Source: Flavobacterium sp. KJJ
Lineage (GTDB): Bacteria; Bacteroidota; Bacteroidia; Flavobacteriales; Flavobacteriaceae
Assembly (NCBI RefSeq): GCF_000708595.2
Contig: NZ_JARP01000010.1
Coordinates: 22,466-86,465 of the forward strand
DNA: 64,000 bases
Reading direction: 5' to 3'
Shown here piece by piece: positions 27,351 to 36,837 of the stretch. The notes beneath the pieces are model-generated. The model was not told where the DNA came from. It saw only the letters and a program-made list of their open reading frames with translations, and ran no database searches. Position 1 is the first letter of the stretch. The number at the start of each line of letters is the position of its first letter. A program made the position numbers and the translations under genes.

Positions 27351-30300
27351 TTAATTTATTTTAACACTTTGCAAAAAAGAGTTATTCTTAGTAACCAAGA
27401 GGTACGTTTTTCCTTTTACCTTAATTTTTTCCATGTTTTTAACATCGCCGGGAGTAAAAAATCCGCTGTCAATTGCTGACACTGATCTGAATTTTCCGTG
27501 ACCATCTCCTTTTAAAAATAATCCGTGACCGGCATCGTTTCGAGGCGTTTCAACTTCTGAATTATACATGTTACCCGTTACTAAAACATCAAGTTTACCA
27601 TCTTTATCGTAATCGTCAACCATTATTTGATTGATGCAGGTAAGCTGTGCTTCAACTGGCAGTTCGTGAAGGATGAACTTCCCATTTTTATTTTCTAAAT
27701 AAATACTGGCAAATGATTTTACTTTATAATGCAGCGCTTCTTTAAGTGATTTTTCAGTATAAACATCAACCAAAGTGGCTTCTGAAAAACTTTCGTAATC
27801 TTTGAATTTCTTTTTGATATTTGGAATTTGCTGAGACGAACAACCACGACCGCGCACCGGATATTGTTTACCATCATTGTAGTAACTCAACACAATGTCT
27901 TTGTGTTTATTATTGTCGAAATCTTTTACATAAATATCAAAGGTTTCACTAGGAGTTGCTTTGTATTTGTAGTTTAAACCATTGTTTCCAACAATATAAT
28001 CCATATCGCCATCATGATCAAAATCGCCTTGCTGAATGCTCCACCACCAACCTGTTGTATCATCATTAAGTCCCATGTTTTTGGTAACTTCTTTGAAACC
28101 CGATACAGTATTTTGAAAAATACGGATTGGCATCCATTCGCCAACAATAATAATATCAGCTAATTTGTCATTATTAAAATCGGTAATTACAGCACTTGTC
28201 GCCATTCCTAAATTGGTAAATTCTCTAGGTGATTTTTTAGAAACTTCAAATTTTGGCTGTGTTGGTGAACTTATATTGTGCAATAAATAAGTTGTTGCAG
28301 GAGAAGGATATTGCCCCGGAACCTGTCTTCCTAAAACTAAAAGATCTTGTTTTCCATCTTTATCATAATCAATAGGATATACTTTTGAACCACTTGTCAG
28401 CATCGTTGGCAATACACTTTTTGGAGCTTTTGTAAAATCGCCTTTTCCGTTATTGAGGTATAGTCTGTCTTGTAATTTTGGGTCGTTAACCAAAAATTCG
28501 TAACCACCGCTCACTACATACAAATCATTGTCTCCGTCATTATCAGCATCGAAAATAACGGCTCCTGTATCTTCACTGGCTTTATCGTCTTCAAGAGTGT
28601 GACTGTTTTTTTCTACAAAACCATTTTTAGTCTGCATAAATAATTTTCCTGAATAGGTTGCAGATCCTCCAATAAAATAGTCATCCAAACCATCTTTATT
28701 TAAATCACCCACAGCAATAGCAGGGCCAAAAGTCGACATTTTATGAGGCAATAAAACTTGATCCTTAAAATCATCGTACTTATTTTCTTCGTGTTTATAA
28801 ACAGGAAAAACGTTGTTTTCAGTCGCGAATAAATGCGTTTTTGGAGTTGTTTTTACAGCTGGTTCTTCTTTGGCATCTTGCTCCTTAAAGGTTAAAGTCT
28901 GATTTACTTTTACATTTGCTAATTTTTGCACTTTACCGTTTGACCAGACTACTTTAACCTCATCGACCGTTTTGTCTTTCCCAACACCAAAATGCAATTC
29001 AGGCGCTACAGAAGATTGAAACCCTCTGGTTAGCGTTAGCTCCTGCATCTGGGTTCCTTTTTTCGTTTTTACATAAACACGGTTTCCTAAGCCAAAAGTG
29101 TTTTTAGTATTTCCTTTGAAGTTTACTTTGATGTAATTATTGCGTTTAGAACTTGAATTTTCAAAAACAGAAGCGTAATCGTCTATATTATTGACAACCA
29201 AATCTAAATCACCATCGTTATCTAAATCGACATAAGCAACACCATTTGAAAAACCTTTATACTCAATTCCCCATTTTTTATTGGCTTGCTCAAAATTTAA
29301 ATTTCCTTTGTTTTGAAACATAAAATTGTCAATTTTCTCAGAAGGAATTTCCTGAGATTTCTTAAGTAAATCTTTTGGTTTTAGATTAAGCGCTTCTAAA
29401 CTATGAAAGAAATCATTGTTATTAATTTCTCTTCTTGTTCCGTTCGTTACAAACAAATCTTTATTTCCGTCATTATCAAAATCGGCAAATAAAGGTCCCC
29501 AGCTCCAATCTGTAGACGAAGTTCCGGTAATACGGGATACATTGCCAAAATGTGGAATACCATTTTCATTAACTCCTGTATTTAATTGCATGCAATTGTG
29601 CATATATTGATAGTTAAAACCAGCATCAACTACATCCCAAAAAAGTTTCGGATTCATGCTGGACATGTTTGCTTTCTTACGACGATTATCCTTAGCGTCC
29701 ATATCAACCTGAAAAACATCTAAATTTCCATCGTTATTAAAGTCTGAAATATCCACGCCCATTCCATAAAAAGAATTATGCGCCATTGCCTCTTTTACTA
29801 CTTCCTTAAAAGTACCATCCTGATTGTTGATGTACATAAAATCTGGAGAGTTGAAATCATTAGACACATAGATATCAGGCCAGCTGTCATTATTTAAATC
29901 TCCAATTGTGGCGCTTAATGATAAACCATAGTTTTTTACACCGGCTTGTTCGGTAACATTGGTAAAATGATTTCCGTCATTTCTATATAAATGTCCCGAT
30001 TCATTATCCTTTACATGAAGCATCATTTGTACATAATCGCCTGTTGCCGAATTGAATTTTGTTGGCGGATAATTCGCTACAAATAGATCTAAATCGCCAT
30101 CTTTATCATAATCAAAAAAAGTTCCCTGAACACTGTTTCCTATATCATCAATGCCATATTCTTTGGCTTTTTCTGTAAAAGTTCCGTTATGATTATTTAT
30201 ATATAGTTCATTGTTTTTAGGTCCGAATTTCCCTCCTACACTACAATAAATATCCAAAAAACCATCACCGTTTACATCGGCCATTGTAACTCCGGTATAC

Positions 30301-30644
30301 CAACGGCTATCACCGCCAACACCTGCTTTTTTTGTAATATCCTCAAATTTTAGTTTTCCTTTGTTCAGGTACAATTTATTGGATACCTGATTTCCTGTAA
30401 AGAAAATATCTACCAGTCCATCATTGTTAATGTCGCCGGTAGCAACTCCTCCACCCAAATAAATATAATTGTAGGTGAAGTAATTCAAGGAATCATTTTC
30501 TTTCAAATTATTGCTAAAATCAATTCCGGTGTCTGAACGGTCTAAAGTGGTAAAGATTTTCTCATCTGATTCTTTTGAACAACCAGCAAGCAATACTAAA
30601 CCCACAAGGCTAAAAGAAATTACTATTGTTTTTATATTTTTCAT
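27351..30644 (-). CDS. Large FG-GAP/VCBS-repeat lipoprotein with internal ASPIC/UnbV domain
   Basis: A 1097-residue lipoprotein (VLLAGCSKESDEK; acidic residues after the Cys suggest surface exposure). It has at least ten DxDxDG-type calcium-binding repeats, such as DINNDGLVDIFF, DVNGDGFLDIY, DYDKDGDLDLFV and DFDHDGDMDYIV. This indicates one or two beta-propellers of the integrin-like FG-GAP type. An ASPIC/UnbV domain sits in the middle (about 535-595, RGFQSS...HFGVGKDKTVDEVKVVWSNG), followed by a second set of repeats to the C-terminus. Such proteins (CRTAC1-like) usually bind ligands; enzymatic activity is not established. It follows its shorter paralogue by 27 bases within the SusCD/haloperoxidase gene set. 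Confidence 0.87.
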   Translation of the reverse strand: MKNIKTIVISFSLVGLVLLAGCSKESDEKIFTTLDRSDTGIDFSNNLKENDSLNYFTYNYIYLGGGVATGDINNDGLVDIFFTGNQVSNKLYLNKGKLKFEDITKKAGVGGDSRWYTGVTMADVNGDGFLDIYCSVGGKFGPKNNELYINNHNGTFTEKAKEYGIDDIGNSVQGTFFDYDKDGDLDLFVANYPPTKFNSATGDYVQMMLHVKDNESGHLYRNDGNHFTNVTEQAGVKNYGLSLSATIGDLNNDSWPDIYVSNDFNSPDFMYINNQDGTFKEVVKEAMAHNSFYGMGVDISDFNNDGNLDVFQVDMDAKDNRRKKANMSSMNPKLFWDVVDAGFNYQYMHNCMQLNTGVNENGIPHFGNVSRITGTSSTDWSWGPLFADFDNDGNKDLFVTNGTRREINNNDFFHSLEALNLKPKDLLKKSQEIPSEKIDNFMFQNKGNLNFEQANKKWGIEYKGFSNGVAYVDLDNDGDLDLVVNNIDDYASVFENSSSKRNNYIKVNFKGNTKNTFGLGNRVYVKTKKGTQMQELTLTRGFQSSVAPELHFGVGKDKTVDEVKVVWSNGKVQKLANVKVNQTLTFKEQDAKEEPAVKTTPKTHLFATENNVFPVYKHEENKYDDFKDQVLLPHKMSTFGPAIAVGDLNKDGLDDYFIGGSATYSGKLFMQTKNGFVEKNSHTLEDDKASEDTGAVIFDADNDGDNDLYVVSGGYEFLVNDPKLQDRLYLNNGKGDFTKAPKSVLPTMLTSGSKVYPIDYDKDGKQDLLVLGRQVPGQYPSPATTYLLHNISSPTQPKFEVSKKSPREFTNLGMATSAVITDFNNDKLADIIIVGEWMPIRIFQNTVSGFKEVTKNMGLNDDTTGWWWSIQQGDFDHDGDMDYIVGNNGLNYKYKATPSETFDIYVKDFDNNKHKDIVLSYYNDGKQYPVRGRGCSSQQIPNIKKKFKDYESFSEATLVDVYTEKSLKEALHYKVKSFASIYLENKNGKFILHELPVEAQLTCINQIMVDDYDKDGKLDVLVTGNMYNSEVETPRNDAGHGLFLKGDGHGKFRSVSAIDSGFFTPGDVKNMEKIKVKGKTYLLVTKNNSFLQSVKIN

Positions 30645-30671
30645 ATTATGGATTCTAATAAATTTATTTTT

Positions 30672-32879
30672 TTAAATACAAATCGGAGAATGTGCTTCGA
30701 CGGTTGAAAAAAGAATTCTTTTAATATCTATTTTGGAGAAATTATCTTCGCCTTCAATAATTTTAATGTATTGATTTGGTTTTACATTTTTAAAGACTTT
30801 TTTCTTTTGGTCTTTCGGCCAGGTAATTTCGATTTGGTCTATCGTTGTCGCTTTTCCAATTCCGATTTCCATTCTTAAAGCCGACGCTCCAAAGCTGCCA
30901 CCTGAGTTTAAGATCCTGTAGAGAGATCGGGAAACTCCATTTTCTTTGAAAGTGACTTTTACTTTTGTTCCAATAGCAGAACGATTACTTTCTGTTCCTT
31001 CTAACTTCAATTTTATCCAACGGTTGTTGTTTTGACCCGGATTTAGGTATAAAGAATTACTGAAAGAATCCCCTAAATAAGCACCTCCGACTTCTATAAA
31101 AATATCGTTGTCTCCATCATTATCCAGATCATTAATAGCTACACCATGTCCTTTTTGCAAATTTCCTACTCTGCCGGAAACAGTAACGTCAGCAAATTTT
31201 CCATTGCCCATATTTCTAAATAATCTATTTGGTGCCAGTGATCTATAGTCGGGATTTCCTGTTCCGAGGTACATATCCAGAAAACCATCATTATCAATAT
31301 CTCCGAAATTGGAACCCATAGCAAATACAGTTTTGCTTAATCCAGATATTTCAGAAACATCAGAGAAAGTGCCATCATGATTGTTATGGTACAAATACAT
31401 TTTACTGCTTTCATTTGGAATATTCAGGGCTTCCATTGCAATTTCTCCAGCAATAGAGCCATTATACTGATAACCACAAACAAATATATCCTGCCATCCA
31501 TCGTTATCATAATCCCAAAACCAGGTTGGAAAAGTCATTACATTAATGCCCGCCAAGCCTGCCTGATCTGTAACATCTTTAAATTGCGGAATACCCTTTT
31601 TGAGTCCAGTATTTTTTAATAATGTTTTTCTTTTATTCATTCCGGAGAGGAACAAATCAATATCGCCATCATTATCATAATCAGCTGACGTTACACCTTT
31701 TATATAAGCAATAACATCACATTTTGCTGCTTTGGCAACATTGGTAAAGGTTCCGTCCTGATTATTTAGGTACAATTCTGAAGGATAGGATTCATTATCT
31801 GATGATTCATTTCCAATAAACAAATCGAGATAACCGTCATTATTAAAATCATTCCACGTACCGGCTTGGGTAGGGAATTCAGAATATAAACCACTCTTTA
31901 GGGTTACATCAGTAAAAGTTCCGTCTCCGTTGTTGCGTAGCAGCGAGTTTGGTTGTCTTCCGTATTTACGCATCCAGGCACCTCTCAAAACAAAAATATC
32001 AATATCGCCGTCATTGTCATAATCAGCTTGTATCATGTTTAATCCTCCTTTGAAACGGCCTATTTCTGAAACTTTAGAATAATCGAGATATTTTCCTTTT
32101 TTATCATTTTCATAATAATGCATCACGCCATCCAGACTCCAGTCAGAAGTTACAATATCCAGATAGTTATCGTTATTAAAATCATCAACAATAACTCCAC
32201 CTGACATATTTCTGCCTATTATGCCTGCGTTTGCGGCTATATCCAGAAAAGGTTTTATGCTGTATCCTGAATCTTTATTCAGGTTAGGTATGAGCCATTG
32301 TTTGGGAACTTCTAAAGGATAACCGCCGAGCGTCATATAAGCAATATTGAGAAGCCATCTTGATTCATAATCATTAGGGTCAATCGATAATAATTTCTTA
32401 TAAATTTCAATTGCTTTTTGAGACCCCTGTCGTATCGTATGAATTCCATTTTTTTGGATAGGCATAGTACAGGATTCGGGATTATGATAATTCACACAAT
32501 TTTGTTTTTCGCCTAATCTCATGTACGCAATGGCTAAAAATTTTAACGATTGAATATCTTCTTTTCCGTCTATTTTCTTCTTTCTATTTATGGCATTTTC
32601 TATAGTTGCTACAGACTCTGCCTCTTTTCCAAGTTTTAATAATGCATTTCCTTTATTTATTTCATTAAATAATTTAAAAAAACCTTCATCTGAACTTTTA
32701 ATAATAGAGTCGTAATATGCTACTTCTGCTTTTGCTGCAAAAGGATTGTCTTTGACGTTATACATCTTATTTCTTGCTTCCAAAATCTTAACCATCTTGT
32801 CATTTGGATTCGAAAAATAATCACAGGACTGGGTTAAAATAAATAGGCTAAATAGCGATACTAACTGTTTGATTTTCAT
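30672..32879 (-). CDS. FG-GAP/VCBS-repeat lipoprotein with TPR-like N-terminus and C-terminal ASPIC/UnbV domain
   Basis: A 735-residue lipoprotein (LFILTQSCDYFSNPND). Residues about 30-190 are helical and TPR-like (GNALLKLGKEAESVATIENAI, AIEIYKKLLSIDPNDYESRW). Then come calcium-loop repeats (DFNNDNYLDIVTSD, DYDNDGDIDIFVL, DIDNDGFLDMYLG). A C-terminal ASPIC/UnbV domain follows (about 645-710, LNSGGSFGASALRMEIGIG, IEITWP). A 25-residue tail ends in HSPICI. It is a paralogue of the next gene but with the ASPIC domain at the end rather than in the middle. It lies 51 bases after the first haloperoxidase-type gene. A ligand-binding or assembly role beside the importer is inferred. Confidence 0.86.
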   Translation of the reverse strand: MKIKQLVSLFSLFILTQSCDYFSNPNDKMVKILEARNKMYNVKDNPFAAKAEVAYYDSIIKSSDEGFFKLFNEINKGNALLKLGKEAESVATIENAINRKKKIDGKEDIQSLKFLAIAYMRLGEKQNCVNYHNPESCTMPIQKNGIHTIRQGSQKAIEIYKKLLSIDPNDYESRWLLNIAYMTLGGYPLEVPKQWLIPNLNKDSGYSIKPFLDIAANAGIIGRNMSGGVIVDDFNNDNYLDIVTSDWSLDGVMHYYENDKKGKYLDYSKVSEIGRFKGGLNMIQADYDNDGDIDIFVLRGAWMRKYGRQPNSLLRNNGDGTFTDVTLKSGLYSEFPTQAGTWNDFNNDGYLDLFIGNESSDNESYPSELYLNNQDGTFTNVAKAAKCDVIAYIKGVTSADYDNDGDIDLFLSGMNKRKTLLKNTGLKKGIPQFKDVTDQAGLAGINVMTFPTWFWDYDNDGWQDIFVCGYQYNGSIAGEIAMEALNIPNESSKMYLYHNNHDGTFSDVSEISGLSKTVFAMGSNFGDIDNDGFLDMYLGTGNPDYRSLAPNRLFRNMGNGKFADVTVSGRVGNLQKGHGVAINDLDNDGDNDIFIEVGGAYLGDSFSNSLYLNPGQNNNRWIKLKLEGTESNRSAIGTKVKVTFKENGVSRSLYRILNSGGSFGASALRMEIGIGKATTIDQIEITWPKDQKKKVFKNVKPNQYIKIIEGEDNFSKIDIKRILFSTVEAHSPICI

Positions 32880-32930
32880 AATTAAGGCATTTGTAGATTA
32901 GACCAGTTTCTTTGATATTATGAAACGCAC

Positions 32931-34421
32931 TCAATTCTCCGCTATCGTTTCGGGAGTTTTATTTCCGATATGGATATTATAAAACTTCCATTCCTGATGT
33001 GCTACATTTCTGCCCAGCTTTAGTCCTTCAACATTATCAGACTGAATATGGTAACCGCCCATTACTCTTGAGATTCCGGCCATATTTGCCGTTTCGGTTA
33101 AAGTGTTGAACTTCAAAACAACTTTCTTTCCTAAATTATCCGGTTCTGTCATAGCTCCTGATACCAATTCTGCAGATTGACCAAATGCATCGCTGCCTGT
33201 CCATAATCTTAAAGCTTCTGCACAACCACCACTTATCGTACTGTGACCTGAAACATAACTCGGAAAAGGCGGACATAAAAAGGTGTCTGGAGAATAAGGT
33301 CTCCATTCTTCTCCCTGCATGGTAATCATTCCCTTTCCAGGACCTCCCCAAGCAGTAATCGTTTTACCGCCGTAATAGAAATGTACTAAGGCATTTGGTC
33401 TGGATGAATCATAAAACATTTTGGTATCCCAACAGGCAATAAAACAGTCCATCGCTGTTATCTGATTTAAAAAATACATTTTAACGTCCTGATCTAAAGT
33501 GTGATTGTCTCTTCTTGAAATATCCTGCGCAAATCTTAACCAGTGTCCGGCTTGCTGAACAGATTTTGGTCCGTCTCTCATAAATTCAACCAGTGCTTTG
33601 TCTTCATCCGTTAATTTGGCCTGTAAAGCAATAACTTCATCCACTTCATTTTTAAGTTTTTCTGAACCAAATAACGGTGGCGGAACAGCACGGAATTGGT
33701 CTCCTGATTTCAATCCGACTGGTTTTACTCTATTCCAAAAAGGAGTTAAACAAGCGGGAGCAAATTTTCCACCTTTTCCATCAGAAAAATATTTAGGCTG
33801 CCAGTGATTAATATCATTTAGTTGATCAACTGTATTTACAGGCGAATATTTAGTGTAATCAAAAAATGGTTTTCCGTTAGAACCTTCTTCTTCCGCATAT
33901 TGATTCGAACCGTCTCCTCTTCTTGCCGCGATTACCGCTTTGGCCGCCAGATTACCAATTCCTTCTGGCGTTTTTGGATCTAAGGAAGTATTTGTTGGAT
34001 CATAGCCTAATTCTTTCATGTAAGAAGCAAATAACGCTTTATCACTATAATAATATTCGCATAGCGCTCCATACGCTGCGTAACTTATCGCAATTTCTTT
34101 ATTTTTTAAATTTTGCTCTTTTTTAGGTCTTCTTTTAATATCCGTTAAATATACCGGAATTGCTTTTTCGTCATAACGGCTCCATGCATCAAAAATAGCT
34201 ACGAAAGTCAATCCCAAAAAGCGTGAAGTTACAGTGGGTCTTGGTCTAAATCTGTCTGTATCATTTGCAGTTGCTTGAACTGCCATTTCTCCCCATTTAT
34301 AGGCTAAATTATTTTTTCCTGTTGGTTCGGCAATTTGATTTTTGTCTTTAACTTGTGCAAACGTATTTACGCTTAAAGCACTAAAAAGTAGCACTTTAAA
34401 CAAAAATTTATAAATTTTCAT
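32931..34421 (-). CDS. Vanadium haloperoxidase / PAP2-type secreted protein (first copy)
   Basis: The ATG at 34421 is preferred over 34463 because a Sec signal (MKIYKFLFKVLLFSALSVNTFAQ) starts there. In the longer numbering (510 residues) the full active-site set is present: KMFYDSSRP (K348, R355), PSYVSGHST (H407) and SRVMGGYHIQSD (R466, H472). The spacings K-x6-R and R-x5-H equal those of vanadium chloroperoxidase. Vanadium haloperoxidases oxidise halides with hydrogen peroxide, while PAP2 phosphatases use the same site for phosphoesters. Unlike the second copy it has no lipobox and should be periplasmic or secreted. It follows the small unknown protein by about 145 bases and precedes the FG-GAP gene by 51. 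Confidence 0.85.
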   Translation of the reverse strand: MKIYKFLFKVLLFSALSVNTFAQVKDKNQIAEPTGKNNLAYKWGEMAVQATANDTDRFRPRPTVTSRFLGLTFVAIFDAWSRYDEKAIPVYLTDIKRRPKKEQNLKNKEIAISYAAYGALCEYYYSDKALFASYMKELGYDPTNTSLDPKTPEGIGNLAAKAVIAARRGDGSNQYAEEEGSNGKPFFDYTKYSPVNTVDQLNDINHWQPKYFSDGKGGKFAPACLTPFWNRVKPVGLKSGDQFRAVPPPLFGSEKLKNEVDEVIALQAKLTDEDKALVEFMRDGPKSVQQAGHWLRFAQDISRRDNHTLDQDVKMYFLNQITAMDCFIACWDTKMFYDSSRPNALVHFYYGGKTITAWGGPGKGMITMQGEEWRPYSPDTFLCPPFPSYVSGHSTISGGCAEALRLWTGSDAFGQSAELVSGAMTEPDNLGKKVVLKFNTLTETANMAGISRVMGGYHIQSDNVEGLKLGRNVAHQEWKFYNIHIGNKTPETIAEN

Positions 34422-34566
34422 TTTTGGTTGGTTTATATGGTTGTTAAATAGCTTTCTTTTCAATTAGAATTAATTGAAGTTGTATGTTAAATTGTAGAAC
34501 AAAGCGATTAACCCTCCGTAAAAACTAAAGATTAAACGCATCTACAATTTAGCATTCAATGAAATG

Positions 34567-35109
34567 CTATACCATATCTGGAGGTGGATAATTTGTAGTA
34601 AAATATCCTGAAAGAAGATTTTTTTGTGGAGAATATGAATTTAAGGCAACAGTAGAAACTAATTTTACAGAAGTACTTATTAATAATACTGTGTTACTTT
34701 GAATGTAGTCCTGAAGGAAGGATTTTAATAACTTTTTGCCTGGATTTTCTTTATTTGAATTGTCATCAAATAACTGACTGTCAACAATCTTTTTTAAATT
34801 TTTATTTAAAGCTTCATTATGAGAACTTTTTAAGCAATATAATTTTAAAACATTGTTTTGAATTCTTTTCTTAAAGACATGATAGGTTTTATTGTTGATT
34901 AAGAAGTCTTCGTTTGTATCTTCAATACCAGAATCAACAACATAAGCATAAGGGTTGATTTTAACTTCAATTATTTCAAAATTTGCGTTGTCAGTTTTCT
35001 CCATAGCATTCACCCACACTTGCTCTTGTTGTTCAGCAAACGTGATATAAAATCCTAGAACATTATAAAACAATGTTACGATTAAAAAAAGTGAAGCAAT
35101 CCTTTTCAT
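34567..35109 (-). CDS. Small envelope protein of unknown function between SusD and the haloperoxidase gene
   Basis: A 180-residue protein with one N-terminal hydrophobic segment (about 5-25, ASLFLIVTLFYNVLGFYI) that may be a signal or anchor. A polar region follows (NPYAYVVDSG, FLINNKTYHVFKKRIQNNVLKLYCLKS), then a second weakly hydrophobic stretch (SNTVLLISTSVKLVSTVAL). The tail is Pro-rich and ends in PPPDMV. The layout (hydrophobic start, NNKTYHVFK-like strand, YCLKS, Pro-rich tail) recalls small Bacteroidota proteins often seen beside TonB-dependent receptors, but I do not recognise a named family. It stands 229 bases after SusD. It is probably in the same transcript, though a separate promoter cannot be excluded. 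Confidence 0.7.
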   Translation of the reverse strand: MKRIASLFLIVTLFYNVLGFYITFAEQQEQVWVNAMEKTDNANFEIIEVKINPYAYVVDSGIEDTNEDFLINNKTYHVFKKRIQNNVLKLYCLKSSHNEALNKNLKKIVDSQLFDDNSNKENPGKKLLKSFLQDYIQSNTVLLISTSVKLVSTVALNSYSPQKNLLSGYFTTNYPPPDMV

Positions 35110-35338
35110 TTGAATAAAATTTTGCCTGCTTAAAAATTGAAATATTGAAAATTTAAAATCTTAGTAATGGTATTTTGTTTTTAAAAAAATGCATTATTAG
35201 CTGAAGAAGAAGTAAAAAAATTACATAAATTATAATTTCTTAAACAACATAATGTATTGATAAACAGCGCACGTTAATGCGCTGTTTGCCAAATACTAAC
35301 TTAACTAACTCAAACTAACAAACTTCAATAATCCTCAC

Positions 35339-36826
35339 CTAGTAGCCAGGATTGTTATCACTAGGTTTTATATTTGGATTAGAAGATGTTTCTCTATTAG
35401 GGATAGGCCATAATTCGCTTCTACCTACTTTAAAACCAGTACCTGCAAGCTCAGTACTAGCTATACCCCATCTTATTATATCATCAAAACGAACTTGCTC
35501 GCCAGCTAATTCTACTTTGCGTTCATGAATAAGAGCTGTAAACACCTGATCTTTTGTAAGTGTTAATGCCAATAATGGTACGCCTGCTCTAAGACGAACC
35601 TGATTAATGTAGCCAATAGCGGTTGCTTGTACACCTCCGGGTCTCATGCTTTCGCATTCTGCCATCATAAGCAATACATCTGAATAGCGCATTACTTTGA
35701 AGTTGATGCTTGAATCCAGATTTTCATCAGTACGTTTATAGTAATTTTGATATTTTTTCCAGCCTGCTCTTCTTAGACCTTCAGATGAAGAGAAATTAGC
35801 AGCTGTCATTGTATTAGCTCCATTGTTATATTTAGATCCTGGTACGTAGAAAGTATCTCCAAAACGTTTATCACCCACCTCGTATGAATCTAATAAATTA
35901 TCAGACGGATACACATTGTACCAGCCTAAATTACCATACTCCTGACCTCTAAGTGTAGATTCAGCCACACCGTCTCCTGCAGTATCACTACCCCATTTAT
36001 CAGCTACTCCTAATTTTTCATCATATTCAATCTCAAAAATTGATTCCGGACCATGCTCGGTTTCATCCATGAAATTGTTATAAAAATTAGTTTCTAAACT
36101 AAATCCAGTAACTTTATTAAAAGCAGTCAAAGCTTCGTCATATTTCTTTTGATACAAAAGTGCTTTTCCTAAATAAGCAAAAGCAGCTTCTTTAGTCGCT
36201 CTACCCTTATCTTCTACATTTTTGCTCAATAGATTTTTAGACGCAAAATCAAAATCATCAGTGATTAATTTATAGATTTCTGCCTTAGGACTTCTTGGTG
36301 CACCCACAATAGTTTGTTTGGTATAAATAGGCAAATCACCAAAACGAGGTACTAAAAGAAAGTAATAGTAGGCTCTTAAAAAATGAGCTTCACCTAAAAA
36401 TTTATTCTTTTTCTCTTGTGTCAAAACTGAATTAGGCAAAGCCTGAATCTTCTCTTCGTTATCTAAGACAAAATTAGCTTTGGAAATTCCTAAAAAACAG
36501 GTTTCCCAATAAAACTGAATGATATCGCTACTTGCATCAAAAGAAAAATCAAGGAAAGGTTTTTTGTTACCTTCTAACTGTGGGTTTCCTTTGTTTTCCT
36601 GAGCCATATTGTCTAAAGCAAAGAAAATATGTCTGGCATAGAGTCCTCTTGTTTGCAGATTTGCGTAGGCTGCATTTACTGAAGATTGTACCTGTGCTTC
36701 CGATTTAAAGAAAGTTTCAGGGGATAACTGATTTGGATTTGTTAATTCCAGATCATTATCGTTACATGAATTTATTGTTAAGATCCCTAACAATACTACA
36801 ACTATATATTTTATTTTTCTCATCAT
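35339..36826 (-). CDS. SusD/RagB-family surface glycan- or nutrient-binding lipoprotein
   Basis: A 495-residue protein with a lipobox (GILTINSCNDNDLE; the acidic stretch after Cys predicts surface display). The SusD fold is evident from LSPETFFKSEAQVQSSVNAAYANLQ, GEAHFLRAYYYFLLVPRFGDLPI with its TPR-like helices, and FAYLGKALLYQKKYDEALTAFNKV. The C-terminal RagB signature is VMRYSDVLLMMAECE followed by IHERKVELAGEQVRFDDIIRWG. It forms the lid of the SusC channel. It starts 11 bases after the SusC stop, so the two are one transcription unit. SusD proteins bind diverse glycans and other oligomers; the substrate here is not known. Confidence 0.93.
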   Translation of the reverse strand: MMRKIKYIVVVLLGILTINSCNDNDLELTNPNQLSPETFFKSEAQVQSSVNAAYANLQTRGLYARHIFFALDNMAQENKGNPQLEGNKKPFLDFSFDASSDIIQFYWETCFLGISKANFVLDNEEKIQALPNSVLTQEKKNKFLGEAHFLRAYYYFLLVPRFGDLPIYTKQTIVGAPRSPKAEIYKLITDDFDFASKNLLSKNVEDKGRATKEAAFAYLGKALLYQKKYDEALTAFNKVTGFSLETNFYNNFMDETEHGPESIFEIEYDEKLGVADKWGSDTAGDGVAESTLRGQEYGNLGWYNVYPSDNLLDSYEVGDKRFGDTFYVPGSKYNNGANTMTAANFSSSEGLRRAGWKKYQNYYKRTDENLDSSINFKVMRYSDVLLMMAECESMRPGGVQATAIGYINQVRLRAGVPLLALTLTKDQVFTALIHERKVELAGEQVRFDDIIRWGIASTELAGTGFKVGRSELWPIPNRETSSNPNIKPSDNNPGY

Positions 36827-36837
36827 CTTTTTATAAA

